Shown here one piece after another: positions 7,619 to 15,753 of a DNA stretch of 64,000 nt (positions are counted from its first letter, which is position 1; the number at the start of each line of letters is the position of its first letter). The notes below the pieces were generated by a model. It ran no database searches, had not been told where the DNA came from, and saw only the letters and a program-made list of their open reading frames with translations. The translations under genes and the position numbers were made by a program. Location of the stretch: contig JAKFUK010000003.1 in the NCBI GenBank assembly GCA_021732745.1, forward strand, positions 1-64,000, in the 5' to 3' direction. The DNA is from Nevskia sp. (lineage in GTDB: Bacteria; Pseudomonadota; Gammaproteobacteria; Nevskiales; Nevskiaceae).

Positions 7619-9100
7619 ATGAAGCAGTCGCTGTCACTCAGAACCGGTCTTGCCCTGACCATGACGCCTGCGCTCCAGCAGGCGATCCGCTTGCTGCAGC
7701 TGTCGAGCCTCGATCTCCAGCTGGAAATCCGCCAGGCGCTGGAATCCAACGTGATGCTGGAAGCCGACGGCGAAGACGCCGAAGTCCAGACCATCGAGGA
7801 AGCGATGGCGGAGTCGGACAGCAAATCCGCTGTCGCCGAAGCTGGCTCGGCCGCTGAAACGGCCATCGAGATCGGTGGCGAGAACGTCATTCCCGAAGAA
7901 ATGCCGGTCGATGCCGACTGGGGCGACATCTACGACAGCGCCGGTTCCGCCGGCAGCGGCTCGGGCGAGGACGACGACGGCCTGCACGATTTCATGCAGG
8001 CCAACCTGCATGGCTCGCAATCGCTCAGAGACCATCTGACCTGGCAGGCCAGCATCGCGCCGTTCGACGAGGTCGATGCCGAAGTGGCGCTGCACATCAT
8101 CGACGCGATCAACGACGACGGTTATCTCGAAGACTGGGAAGGCGTGCGCGACCGGCTGGTCAGCGGCCAGAACATCCCGCTCGACCGCGTCGAGAAGGTG
8201 CTGCGCTCGGTGCAGGATTTCGATCCTTCCGGCGTTGCCGCCCGTGATCTGCCGGAATGCCTGCGCTTGCAGTTGCAGCAGTTCCCGCCCAAGACGCCTG
8301 GTCTGGCCGCCGCGTTCCGCGTGCTGGAAGCGCCGATGGCGATGCTGGCGCGTCACGACGAGACCGCGCTGATCAAGCTCACCGGGCTGCCGCTGGAAGC
8401 GCTGCGCGAAGGTCTGGCCCTCGTGCAGTCCTTGCAGCCGCATCCGGGACGCCCCTATCAGGCGCACGAGAGTGACTACATCGCCCCGGATGTCTTCGTC
8501 GGCAAGAAGAATGGCCGCTGGCGGGTGAGCCTGAACCCCGAGCACACGCCGAAGCTGCGGATCAACCAGCTGTACCAGGGCATGGTCAAGCGCGCGGACA
8601 CCTCGCGCGACCAGCTCACCATGAAGCAGCACCTGCAGGAAGCGCGTTATTTCATCAATTCGCTCGAAGCACGGAACGAAACCCTGCTCAAGGTTGCCCA
8701 ATGCATAGTCGAGGAACAGCGGGCGTTTCTCGACTACGGCGAAGAAGCGATGCGGCCGCTGGTGCTACGGGATGTCGCCGAACAGTTGGGAATTCATGAG
8801 TCAACGGTATCGCGCGCGACAGCAAACAAGTACATGCTGACGCCGAGAGGGCTTTACGAGCTGAAGTATTTTTTCTCCAGTCACGTCCAGACCACCGAAG
8901 GAGGTACCTGCTCCGCAACCGCCATCCAGGCCATGATCAAGCGGCTCATCGCTGCGGAAGATCCTGCCAAGCCGCTGTCCGATTCGACACTCGCCGAAAT
9001 GCTCTTGAAGGAAGGCATCCAGGTGGCGCGTCGAACGGTCGCAAAGTATCGCGAAGCGCTGCGCATTCCGCCGTCTCACGAGCGCAAGCCGATCGGCTGA
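7619..9100 (+). CDS. rpoN: RNA polymerase sigma-54 factor
   Basis: Sigma-54 directs RNA polymerase to -24/-12 promoters and needs AAA+ activators. The 493-residue protein has the N-terminal region I (LSLRTGLALTMTPALQQAI) and an acidic region II (about 60-120). A core-binding domain and a helix-turn-helix follow (HESTVSRATANKYM near 390). The RpoN box ARRTVAKYREAL lies near the C terminus. No strong Shine-Dalgarno sequence precedes the ATG. Its placement after lptB and before hpf, ptsN and rapZ is the standard order in many beta- and gammaproteobacteria and links sigma-54 with the nitrogen-type PTS. Confidence 0.97.
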   Translation: MKQSLSLRTGLALTMTPALQQAIRLLQLSSLDLQLEIRQALESNVMLEADGEDAEVQTIEEAMAESDSKSAVAEAGSAAETAIEIGGENVIPEEMPVDADWGDIYDSAGSAGSGSGEDDDGLHDFMQANLHGSQSLRDHLTWQASIAPFDEVDAEVALHIIDAINDDGYLEDWEGVRDRLVSGQNIPLDRVEKVLRSVQDFDPSGVAARDLPECLRLQLQQFPPKTPGLAAAFRVLEAPMAMLARHDETALIKLTGLPLEALREGLALVQSLQPHPGRPYQAHESDYIAPDVFVGKKNGRWRVSLNPEHTPKLRINQLYQGMVKRADTSRDQLTMKQHLQEARYFINSLEARNETLLKVAQCIVEEQRAFLDYGEEAMRPLVLRDVAEQLGIHESTVSRATANKYMLTPRGLYELKYFFSSHVQTTEGGTCSATAIQAMIKRLIAAEDPAKPLSDSTLAEMLLKEGIQVARRTVAKYREALRIPPSHERKPIG

Positions 9101-9217
9101 GCCCCGATCGCCGCCGCTGTTCATGGTCCGAAACCTGCAATGCATGTGTTCGACCCGATCGTCCCGCCGGAATCCCGGCAGGCACCCGGGCCGCCTTCCT
9201 GAAGAGGAGTTGCGTGT

Positions 9218-9541
9218 ATGAACCTGAACATTTCCGGTCATCATCTCGATCTCACGCCGGCGCTGCGCACTTACGTCACTGACAAGCTGAAGCGGGTCGA
9301 ACGTCACTTCGATCACCTGATCGACGCTGCCGTGATCCTGTCGGTCGACAACAAGCTTCAGCACAAGGCTGAAGCCACGCTGCACGCCCGAGGTACCAAT
9401 CTGCACGCCGAATCGGTGCAGGGCGACATGTACGCCGCGATCGACAACCTGATCGACAAGCTCGATCAGCAGACCCGGAAGTTCAAGGACAAGCTGCGTG
9501 ACCACCACGCGCGCGATGTGCAGAAGCACGCCATCAACTAG
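9218..9541 (+). CDS. hpf: Ribosome hibernation promoting factor, short form
   Basis: HPF binds the 30S decoding region in stationary phase and promotes 100S dimers. The 107-residue protein matches the short HPF/YfiA family: a beta-alpha-beta-beta-beta-alpha fold starting MNLNISGHHLDLTPALR and an AAIDNLIDKLDQQTRKFKDK helix. It lacks the C-terminal dimerisation domain of long HPF. A good ribosome binding site (GAAGAGGAG) lies 8-10 bp upstream. It follows rpoN and is closed by a strong terminator. Confidence 0.94.
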   Translation: MNLNISGHHLDLTPALRTYVTDKLKRVERHFDHLIDAAVILSVDNKLQHKAEATLHARGTNLHAESVQGDMYAAIDNLIDKLDQQTRKFKDKLRDHHARDVQKHAIN

Positions 9542-9567
9542 CACGGCGCTACACTAGCCGGGCTGCG

Positions 9568-9605
9568 AAAAAGCCCCGCTTTTCGAAGCGGGGCTTTTTC
9601 TTTTT
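9568..9605 (+). terminator. Strong intrinsic terminator after hpf
   Basis: A perfect 14-bp stem (9568-9581 with 9586-9599) closes a TTCG tetraloop and is followed by CTTTTT. It separates rpoN-hpf from ptsN, whose ATG is only 17 bp further on, so ptsN mRNA probably depends on some read-through or a promoter overlapping this hairpin. Confidence 0.93.
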
Positions 9606-9621
9606 CCGATCCGGACTCTTC

Positions 9622-10068
9622 ATGAAACTTGCCGAAATTCTCAACCCTGGCCGCGTTGCCGTCGGCGTCGCGGTCACCAGCAAGAAGCGCGCACTTGAAG
9701 AGATCGCCCGGCTGCTCGCCCTTGGTGCACCCAGTGTGGCTCCGGCCGACATCCTCGCCAGTCTGGCCGGCCGCGAGAAGCTCGGCTCGACCGGTCTGGG
9801 TCATGGCGTGGCGATTCCGCATGGCCGCATGGCCGGTGTGTCGACCAGCGTCGGCGCCTTCGTGCGGCTGAAGCACCCGGTCGACTACGACACCCACGAC
9901 GGCCAGCCGGTCGATCTGGTGTTCGGCCTCTTGGTACCGCAGAACGCCACCAGCGAGCACTTGCAGCATCTGGCGGCGATCGCCGAAAAATTCTCCGACG
10001 ACGACTTCTGCGCACAGATTCACGGCGCCCGCGACGACGCCGCGGTCTACGCCCTGCTCGCAGGCTGA
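9622..10068 (+). CDS. ptsN: Nitrogen-regulatory PTS EIIA component
   Basis: EIIA-Ntr is a phosphorylatable regulator that modulates potassium transport, stress and nitrogen functions rather than sugar uptake. The 148-residue protein has the PTS_EIIA type-2 fold with the phosphorylation site in GHGVAIPHG (His67). It lies directly before rapZ with a 20-bp gap. In many relatives an HPr kinase gene (hprK) stands between these two genes; here it is absent. Confidence 0.95.
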   Translation: MKLAEILNPGRVAVGVAVTSKKRALEEIARLLALGAPSVAPADILASLAGREKLGSTGLGHGVAIPHGRMAGVSTSVGAFVRLKHPVDYDTHDGQPVDLVFGLLVPQNATSEHLQHLAAIAEKFSDDDFCAQIHGARDDAAVYALLAG

Positions 10069-10088
10069 AGGCCGCCAGTCCGCCGACC

Positions 10089-10949
10089 ATGCGTCTGGTC
10101 ATCGTCAGCGGCCTGTCCGGTGCCGGCAAGTCCGTGGCCCTCAAGCAGTACGAGGATCGCGGCTACTACTGCATCGACAACATCCCGCTCGACCTGGTCC
10201 AGCCGCTGCTGACCCACGCGGTCGACAACCCCGGGCCGCGTTACCGCAAGCTCGCACTCGGGATTGATGCGCGCTGCGATCCGCTGGAAATCGAGCGTTT
10301 CCCGGCAGTGCTGGAAGCGCTGCGCGGCCAGGGCATCGACGTCCGCGTGCTGTTCCTGACCGCCGACGACAACGTCATCCTGCGCCGCTACAACGAGACC
10401 CGCCGCCGCCATCCGCTGGCCAGCGCCGAGGTTTCGCTGCTCGACGCGATCCGGCTTGAACGCAAGCTGCTGAAGCCGGTGGCCGATCTGGCCGACGTGC
10501 CGCTCGACACCACGTCCTTGAACCTCTACGACCTGCGCGCAGCGGTCGACGTGCATCTGCCGGAACCCGGCACCCGTGGCCTGTCGGTGCTGTTCCTGTC
10601 GTTCGGCTTCAAGAACGGCGGACCGGAAGGGGCGGATTTCGTCTTCGACGCACGCCTGCTGCCGAATCCGCACTGGGTACCGGACCTGCGGGCGCTCAAT
10701 GGCCGCGACGCCCCGGTGATCGACTGGTTCCGGGGCCAGAGCCTGGTCGAGGAATTCTTCGAGCACACCCGCGCCTATCTCGACCGCTGGCTGCCCGCCG
10801 TCGAAGCCCAGGACCGCGCCTATGTCACGGTCGCCATCGGCTGCACCGGCGGTCAGCATCGCTCCGTCTATCTGGTCGAGCGCATGAAGCAGGCCTTCGA
10901 CGGGCGCTTCCCGCAGATCGTGGTCAAACATCGGGAGTTGAACGCATGA
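10089..10949 (+). CDS. rapZ: RNase adapter protein RapZ
   Basis: RapZ is a nucleotide-binding protein; in Escherichia coli it binds small RNAs and guides RNase E to control glucosamine-6-phosphate synthase. The 286-residue protein has Walker A GLSGAGKS (8-15), a Walker B-like DDNVILRRYNETRRRHPL segment, and the C-terminal domain with IGCTGGQHRSVYL near residue 256, which forms the RNA and sugar-phosphate binding part. Whether it has the same sRNA targets here is unknown. It is followed 10 bp later by an EIIA gene, consistent with one PTS operon. Confidence 0.95.
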   Translation: MRLVIVSGLSGAGKSVALKQYEDRGYYCIDNIPLDLVQPLLTHAVDNPGPRYRKLALGIDARCDPLEIERFPAVLEALRGQGIDVRVLFLTADDNVILRRYNETRRRHPLASAEVSLLDAIRLERKLLKPVADLADVPLDTTSLNLYDLRAAVDVHLPEPGTRGLSVLFLSFGFKNGGPEGADFVFDARLLPNPHWVPDLRALNGRDAPVIDWFRGQSLVEEFFEHTRAYLDRWLPAVEAQDRAYVTVAIGCTGGQHRSVYLVERMKQAFDGRFPQIVVKHRELNA

Positions 10950-10959
10950 GGGCTGCGAG

Positions 10960-11361
10960 ATGACGGTCGGCGTGTTGCTGGTCACGCACGGCAAGCTCGG
11001 GCATCACCTGCTGGAAACCATGCAGGACATGATCGGCCCGCTGCCGCTCAATGCCGATGTGCTCGAAGTACGCCGCGTGCAGGCCACCGACGTGCTGCTG
11101 CTGCAAGGCCGGCGAATGATCGAGCGACTCGACAGCGGCTGTGGCGTGCTGATCCTCACCGATGCCTACGGCTCGACCCCGAGCAACATCGCCAGCCGTC
11201 TTTCCGAAGCGCCGCTGACCGAAGTGGTGGCCGGCATCAACCTGCCAATGCTGGTCGAGATCTTCAATTTCCCCAAGCGCGAACTGCCGGAAATGGTGGC
11301 GGCCGCGCTCGACGGCGGCCAGACCGGCGTCGTCTCGTTCAAGCATCCGGGCATGCCATGA
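10960..11361 (+). CDS. PTS EIIA component, mannose-family (regulatory)
   Basis: The 133-residue protein matches the EIIA-Man domain: VLLVTHG with phospho-accepting His10, ILTDAYGSTPSN, and GINLPMLVEIF. No EIIB, EIIC or EIID partner is in the window, so it more likely passes or senses phosphate in a regulatory chain than imports mannose. The placement between rapZ and ptsH is typical of incomplete PTS systems in beta- and gammaproteobacteria. Confidence 0.9.
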   Translation: MTVGVLLVTHGKLGHHLLETMQDMIGPLPLNADVLEVRRVQATDVLLLQGRRMIERLDSGCGVLILTDAYGSTPSNIASRLSEAPLTEVVAGINLPMLVEIFNFPKRELPEMVAAALDGGQTGVVSFKHPGMP

Positions 11362-11398
11362 ACCTCCTTCCCACGCTGTTCATCAGGACGCGCTCGCC

Positions 11399-11677
11399 GT
11401 GACGCAGACCGCCGAAAAGACTGTCGTCATCATCAACCGGCTCGGCCTGCACGCACGCGCCGCGTCGAAATTCGTGACCCTGGCGTCGAGCTACGAATCC
11501 GAGCTGACCGTCGAGAAGGACGGCAAGCAGGTGCCCGGCAAGAGCATCCTGAAAGTGATGATGCTGGCTGCCGCTCAGGGCAGCGTTCTCAAGCTCGTCG
11601 CCACCGGCCCCGACGCCGTCGAGGCGCTCGAAGCCCTGGCGGCGCTGATCGCCAATCGCTTCGACGAAGAAGCGTGA
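11399..11677 (+). CDS. ptsH: Phosphocarrier protein HPr
   Basis: HPr carries phosphate from EI to EIIA proteins. The 92-residue protein has the phosphorylated histidine in RLGLHARAA (His18) and a serine in GKSILKVMMLAA (Ser49) at the place used by HPr kinase in other bacteria. The start is GTG at 11399, the only good one in frame. It lies between the EIIA gene and ptsI; an unusual repeat-filled gap of 178 bp separates it from ptsI. Confidence 0.93.
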   Translation: MTQTAEKTVVIINRLGLHARAASKFVTLASSYESELTVEKDGKQVPGKSILKVMMLAAAQGSVLKLVATGPDAVEALEALAALIANRFDEEA

Positions 11678-11681
11678 GCGG

Positions 11682-11846
11682 CGTGAGGCGTGGGCCGCCC
11701 GTGAGGCGTGAGGCGAGAGGCGAGAGGCGGAACAGCCGCAGCGGTCGTATGTACCGCTCTGCTTTTGCGGTTTCACCTCACGCCTCACGCCTCTCGCCTC
11801 ACACCTCACGTAGAACGCCTCACGCCTCACCCCTCACGCCTCACGG
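11682..11846. repeat. Degenerate CCTCACG heptamer repeats in inverted orientation
   Basis: The gap between ptsH and ptsI is almost filled by units of GTGAGGC/GCGAGAGGC on the left (about 11682-11730) and their inverse CCTCACG/CCTCTCG on the right (about 11776-11846). The arms can pair as a long imperfect hairpin around a central segment that has no repeat. The right side reads as about nine heptamer-like units, the last ones close to the ptsI start. Confidence 0.85.
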
Positions 11847-11855
11847 AGCGCAGCG

Positions 11856-13589
11856 ATGAGCCTTTGGCTCAACGGCATCGGGGTTTCGCGCGGCATCGCG
11901 ATCGGCCGCGTCCAGAAGCTGTCGGGCGGCGATCTCGAAATCCCTGAATACACAATTGCCGAGGCCGACGTCGAGGCCGAGGTGAGCCGTTTCACCGACG
12001 CTCAAGCACGCGGTCGCGAGCAGTTGCAGCAGATTCGCAGCCAAGTGCCAGCCGGTATCGGCGGGGCCGAGAACGAGATCGCCGCGTTCATCGACACCCA
12101 TCTGTTGATGATGGAAGACCGCTCGCTGACCGATGCCGTGGTCGGCAGCATCCGCAGCAGCCGGATCAATGCCGAAGCCGCGCTCAAGCGCCAGCGCGAC
12201 GCGCTGATGGCGGTCTTCGAGCAGATGGACGACGCCTATCTGCGCGCGCGTCGCGACGACGTGCAGCATGTTTCCGCACGCATCCTGCGCATCCTGCTCA
12301 AAGAAGAGCGCAGCCTGCCGGTCGGCGAACCGGAAGCACCGACAGAACCCAACATCATCGTCGCCGACGACATCACGCCGGCCGACATCATCCTGCTGGC
12401 GCAGGCTGGTGTCGCCGCCTTCATCACTGAATACGGCGGCCCGCTGTCGCATACGGCGATTCTGGCGCGCTCGTACTCGATTCCGGCGATCGTCGGCCTG
12501 CACAACGCCCGTCGCCTGTTCAAGGACGGCGAAGCGGTGATCGTCGATGGCGATCTCGGCCATGCGCTTGCCGATCCGGACGCGCAGGCGCTGAGCTTCT
12601 TCCGCGCCAAGCGTGCCGGCCAGATCGAGCGCCGCGCCTCGCTGTCAGGCCTCAAAGACCGACCGGCAATCTCGCGCGATGGCACCAAGATTCGCCTGCT
12701 GGCCAACATCGAGCTCAGCGAAGACGCCACCCACGCCGCCGATCTCGGGGCGGAAGGTGTCGGCCTGTATCGCACCGAGTTCCTGTACATGAACCGCAAG
12801 ACGCTGCCGACCGAGGACGAGCAGTACGAGGCGTATTCGCGGGTGGTCGCCTCGGTGAAGGGTCCGATCACCATCCGCACGCTCGATCTGGGCGCCGACA
12901 AGCAGGTCGACAGTGGTGCGCGTTCCGGACCGACGCCGAACAATCCGGCGCTCGGCCTGCGTGCGATTCGCCTGTGCCTGAAGGAACCAGACCTGTTCCG
13001 CGCCCAGGTGCGGGCGCTGCTGCGGGCGTCGGCGCATGGCGATGTCCACATCATGCTGCCGATGATTTCGAGTGTGGCTGAGTACCGTCAGGCCAAGGCT
13101 TTCATCGACGCGACCCGGGAGCAGCTGGAGCGCGAAGGCCAGAAGATGGCCGCGCATGTGCCGATCGGCGCGATGATCGAAGTGCCGGCAGCGGCGCTCG
13201 CAGCACCCTTGCTGGCGCGCCATTGCAGCTTTTTCTCGATCGGCACCAACGATCTGATCCAGTACACGCTGGCCATCGACCGCGTCGACGACGAGGTCAA
13301 CTACCTCTACGACCCGCTGCACCCGGCCGTGCTGCGCCTGATCCGGATGACCATCGAAGCCGGCGATCGCGGCCGGATCCCGGTGGCGATGTGCGGCGAA
13401 ATGGCCGGCGATCCGCGCTATACGCGGCTGCTGCTGGGATTGGGGCTGACCGAGTTCTCGATGCACCCGGCGTCGGTGCTGGAGGTCAAGCGGATCATCA
13501 TCGAGAGCGATGTCCGCGCCCTGCGGGCGCAAGCGATGAATCTGCTCGAAACCGGTGATCCTCAAGCGCTGGAAACGCTGATGTCATGA
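11856..13589 (+). CDS. ptsI: PTS enzyme I (phosphoenolpyruvate-protein phosphotransferase)
   Basis: EI takes phosphate from PEP and gives it to HPr. The 577-residue protein has the HPr-binding helical domain, the swivelling His domain with GGPLSHTAI (His199), and the PEP-binding barrel with GLYRTEFLYMNR, SIGTNDLIQYTLAIDR and the catalytic cysteine in VAMCGEMAGD. No N-terminal GAF domain is present, so this is classical EI and not PtsP. With ptsN, EIIA-Man and HPr it forms a chain lacking any sugar permease. Confidence 0.96.
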   Translation: MSLWLNGIGVSRGIAIGRVQKLSGGDLEIPEYTIAEADVEAEVSRFTDAQARGREQLQQIRSQVPAGIGGAENEIAAFIDTHLLMMEDRSLTDAVVGSIRSSRINAEAALKRQRDALMAVFEQMDDAYLRARRDDVQHVSARILRILLKEERSLPVGEPEAPTEPNIIVADDITPADIILLAQAGVAAFITEYGGPLSHTAILARSYSIPAIVGLHNARRLFKDGEAVIVDGDLGHALADPDAQALSFFRAKRAGQIERRASLSGLKDRPAISRDGTKIRLLANIELSEDATHAADLGAEGVGLYRTEFLYMNRKTLPTEDEQYEAYSRVVASVKGPITIRTLDLGADKQVDSGARSGPTPNNPALGLRAIRLCLKEPDLFRAQVRALLRASAHGDVHIMLPMISSVAEYRQAKAFIDATREQLEREGQKMAAHVPIGAMIEVPAAALAAPLLARHCSFFSIGTNDLIQYTLAIDRVDDEVNYLYDPLHPAVLRLIRMTIEAGDRGRIPVAMCGEMAGDPRYTRLLLGLGLTEFSMHPASVLEVKRIIIESDVRALRAQAMNLLETGDPQALETLMS

Positions 13590-13603
13590 ACCGGCTGACC
13601 CGC

Positions 13604-13623
13604 AGGTCCGGATTCATCCGGAC
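13604..13623. repeat. Dispersed palindromic repeat AGGTCCGGATTCATCCGGAC, copy 1
   Basis: The 20-nt word is a near palindrome and is shared exactly with the arms of the inverted repeat at 23833-23896. It lies 15 bp after ptsI and may act as a hairpin 3' to the operon. Confidence 0.75.
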
Positions 13624-13646
13624 GCTTTCCCGGTCAATCGCAGCTC

Positions 13647-13733
13647 GTAGGGTGGGCAAGCTTCATCTGCCCACGCGTGCGTAACCGTTGACCCTTGGCG
13701 AATCGGTGGGCAAGTGAAGCCTGCCCACCCTAC
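13647..13733. repeat. Inverted repeat GTAGGGTGGGC...GCCCACCCTAC
   Basis: The 28-nt arms (13647-13674 and 13706-13733) are inverse copies with about four mismatches, separated by 31 bp. The element sits between the convergent ptsI and minE genes and its right end touches the minE stop codon (13737). Similar GTAGGGTGGGC words are common dispersed repeats in proteobacterial genomes. It could serve as a two-way terminator, but there is no T-run. Confidence 0.75.
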
Positions 13734-13736
13734 GGT

Positions 13737-14000
13737 TCAGCGCGGGCCGTCTTCCGGCAAGGTGATGTTCAGTTCCAGCACTTCCAGCCCATCCTCGCGC
13801 TGGACGTTGAACTGCACCGAATCGTCCGGCACGCGGATGTACTTGCGCACCACGGCGAGGATTTCCTCGCGCATCTGCGGCAGGTAGTTGGGGCCGTTCA
13901 TGCGGCCTTCGCGCTGGTAGGCGACGGCGACCATCAGCCGGTCCTTCGCGGTCTGCGCGGTGTTCTTTTTCTCGGTTCGAAAGATTTTCAGCCAATCCAT
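13737..14000 (-). CDS. minE: Cell division topological specificity factor MinE
   Basis: MinE stimulates MinD ATPase and drives pole-to-pole oscillation. The 87-residue protein has the family order: an N-terminal membrane/MinD-binding helix (MDWLKIFRTEKKNTAQTAKDRL), then the dimerisation domain with NYLPQMREEILAVVRKYI. A strong ribosome binding site (GGAGGCTGATC) precedes the ATG. It lies 2 bp after minD as the last gene of minC-minD-minE. Confidence 0.96.
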   Translation of the reverse strand: MDWLKIFRTEKKNTAQTAKDRLMVAVAYQREGRMNGPNYLPQMREEILAVVRKYIRVPDDSVQFNVQREDGLEVLELNITLPEDGPR

Positions 14001-14002
14001 GA

Positions 14003-14812
14003 TCAGCCTCCGAACAGCTTAGCCATGAAGCCCTTTTTCTGCTCGGTCATGAAGCGCATCGGCCGCTCTTCGCCGAGGAACCGGGCCACCAGATCGGTGT
14101 AAGCCTGTCCCGCTTCGCTGGCCGGGTCCTTGATCACCGGCTCGCCCGAGTTCGAGCTGGTCAGCACCGTCGAGGATTCTGGAATGATGCCGAGCAGCGG
14201 AATGGCGAGGATTTCCTTGACGTCGTCGACACTCAGCATCTCGCCCTTGTTGACCCGCGCGGCGTTGTAGCGGGTCAACACCAGGTGTTCCTTGACCCGC
14301 TGCTCGCCGATCTCGGCACGCCGCGATTTCGAAGCGAGGATGCCGAGCACACGATCGGAATCGCGCACGCTGGACACTTCCGGATTGGTCACCACCAGCG
14401 CTTCATCGGCGAAGTACATCGCCAGGAAAGCACCGCGCTCGATGCCGGCCGGCGAGTCGCAGATGATGTAATCGAAGTCCTGCGCCAGCTCTTTCAGCAC
14501 CCGCTCGACGCCCTCGGTCGACAGCGCGTCCTTGTCGCGGGTCTGGCTGGCGGCAAGGATGTGCAGGTTGTCGACGTTCTTGTCGCGGATCAGCGCCTGC
14601 TTCAGGTTCGCTTCGCCATTGATGACATTGACGAAGTCGTACACCACGCGGCGCTCGCAGCCCATGATCAGGTCGAGGTTGCGCAGGCCGACGTCGAAGT
14701 CGATGACGGCGGTCTTCTTGCCACGCATGGCAAGCCCGGTGGCGAACGAGGCGCTGGTGGTGGTCTTGCCGACTCCGCCCTTGCCCGAGGTGACGACGAT
14801 GATCTTGGCCAA
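14003..14812 (-). CDS. minD: Septum site-determining ATPase MinD
   Basis: MinD is the membrane-bound ATPase that recruits MinC and MinE. The 269-residue protein has the deviant Walker A GKGGVGKT (10-17), switch motifs, and the C-terminal amphipathic membrane-targeting helix (KKGFMAKLFGG). The start codon is TTG at 14812; GGAG sits about 7 bp upstream and the protein begins exactly where the family does, so this rare start is favoured. It lies 71 bp downstream of minC. Confidence 0.96.
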   Translation of the reverse strand: MAKIIVVTSGKGGVGKTTTSASFATGLAMRGKKTAVIDFDVGLRNLDLIMGCERRVVYDFVNVINGEANLKQALIRDKNVDNLHILAASQTRDKDALSTEGVERVLKELAQDFDYIICDSPAGIERGAFLAMYFADEALVVTNPEVSSVRDSDRVLGILASKSRRAEIGEQRVKEHLVLTRYNAARVNKGEMLSVDDVKEILAIPLLGIIPESSTVLTSSNSGEPVIKDPASEAGQAYTDLVARFLGEERPMRFMTEQKKGFMAKLFGG

Positions 14813-14883
14813 CGATGCTCCGTGCTGCTTGTCAGTTGCTGCGTGAACGGTGGACTGGCGATCGGGACCGCAATCGCAACAGC

Positions 14884-15585
14884 CTAGATTTTGTGTGCCT
14901 CGATCTTCAAGCGTCCGCCATCGAGCCAGGCCAGCGCCGGCTCGTTGACCGGCCCGGCCTTGATCTGCTCGGCCACCGCATAAATGCCAGCGATGGCGAT
15001 CAGTTCGGCGTCGAGCTTGCGGCAGAACACCCGGGCGCTTTCATCGCCCTTGACGCCGGCCAGCGCCCGGCCCGCGAGCTTGCCGTAGATATGAATGCAG
15101 CCGTCGGCAATCACTTCGGCACCCGGGCTGACCGTGTTCAGCACGATCAGGTCGCAATCTTCCGCATAGACCTGCTGGCCGGAGCGGATCGGATCGGACA
15201 CCACCTTGGCCGGCTTGCGCGCGGCGGCAACGATCACCGGCTCCGGCGGCGGTGCGACCGGACGAGCAGCCGGCGCTGCTGCGGTCTTGCCGTTGTCCTT
15301 CGATACCACCGGCAGGCCAGCGGCGCGCGCAGCATCAGCGAGTGGACCTTCGGAAACCGCCAACGGCTGAATGCCGACTTCGCGAAACGCCGCGAGCAGG
15401 GCTGAGAGATCGGCGTCGATGTCGCTGTCGATCACCACCGCCATGCCTTTCACGGCTTGCGGCATCTGGCGAACCATTTCCGCGAGCTGAGCGCGGATGC
15501 CGGCTGGATCGGCTTCAAGCACCCGCACGCGCGTGATCGGAAGCATGCGGCCCTTCAGTTCGAGGGCGGGGCGGGAACGGGTCAT
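14884..15585 (-). CDS. minC: Septum site-determining protein MinC
   Basis: MinC blocks FtsZ assembly away from midcell. The 233-residue protein has an N-terminal FtsZ-inhibiting domain (about 1-100), an Ala/Pro-rich linker (about 103-125), and the C-terminal beta-helix domain that binds MinD, with GQQVYAEDCDLIVLNTVSPG and ADGCIHIYGKLAGRALAG. It is the first gene of the min operon; divergent from the ATP-grasp gene with a 168-bp shared upstream region. Confidence 0.94.
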   Translation of the reverse strand: MTRSRPALELKGRMLPITRVRVLEADPAGIRAQLAEMVRQMPQAVKGMAVVIDSDIDADLSALLAAFREVGIQPLAVSEGPLADAARAAGLPVVSKDNGKTAAAPAARPVAPPPEPVIVAAARKPAKVVSDPIRSGQQVYAEDCDLIVLNTVSPGAEVIADGCIHIYGKLAGRALAGVKGDESARVFCRKLDAELIAIAGIYAVAEQIKAGPVNEPALAWLDGGRLKIEAHKI

Positions 15586-15753
15586 TTACGGGAGTGGAAA
15601 TCCTGTCGGCGAAGGCGCTGGAGCGGCGCGCCGTGGCCTATGTTTTGCGTAGGCAGGATGCTAGGTTAGTCATCAACCCCTTCAATATCAATGTTCCGGC
15701 CCGGACGGCGGAATCGCGCCCCCCACAGGATCGGAAATTCCCTGGACATCAGC

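Noticed and set aside
11682-11846. CRISPR array between ptsH and ptsI
   Set aside because: Units are about 7 bp with no unique spacers of constant length, and no cas genes are near.
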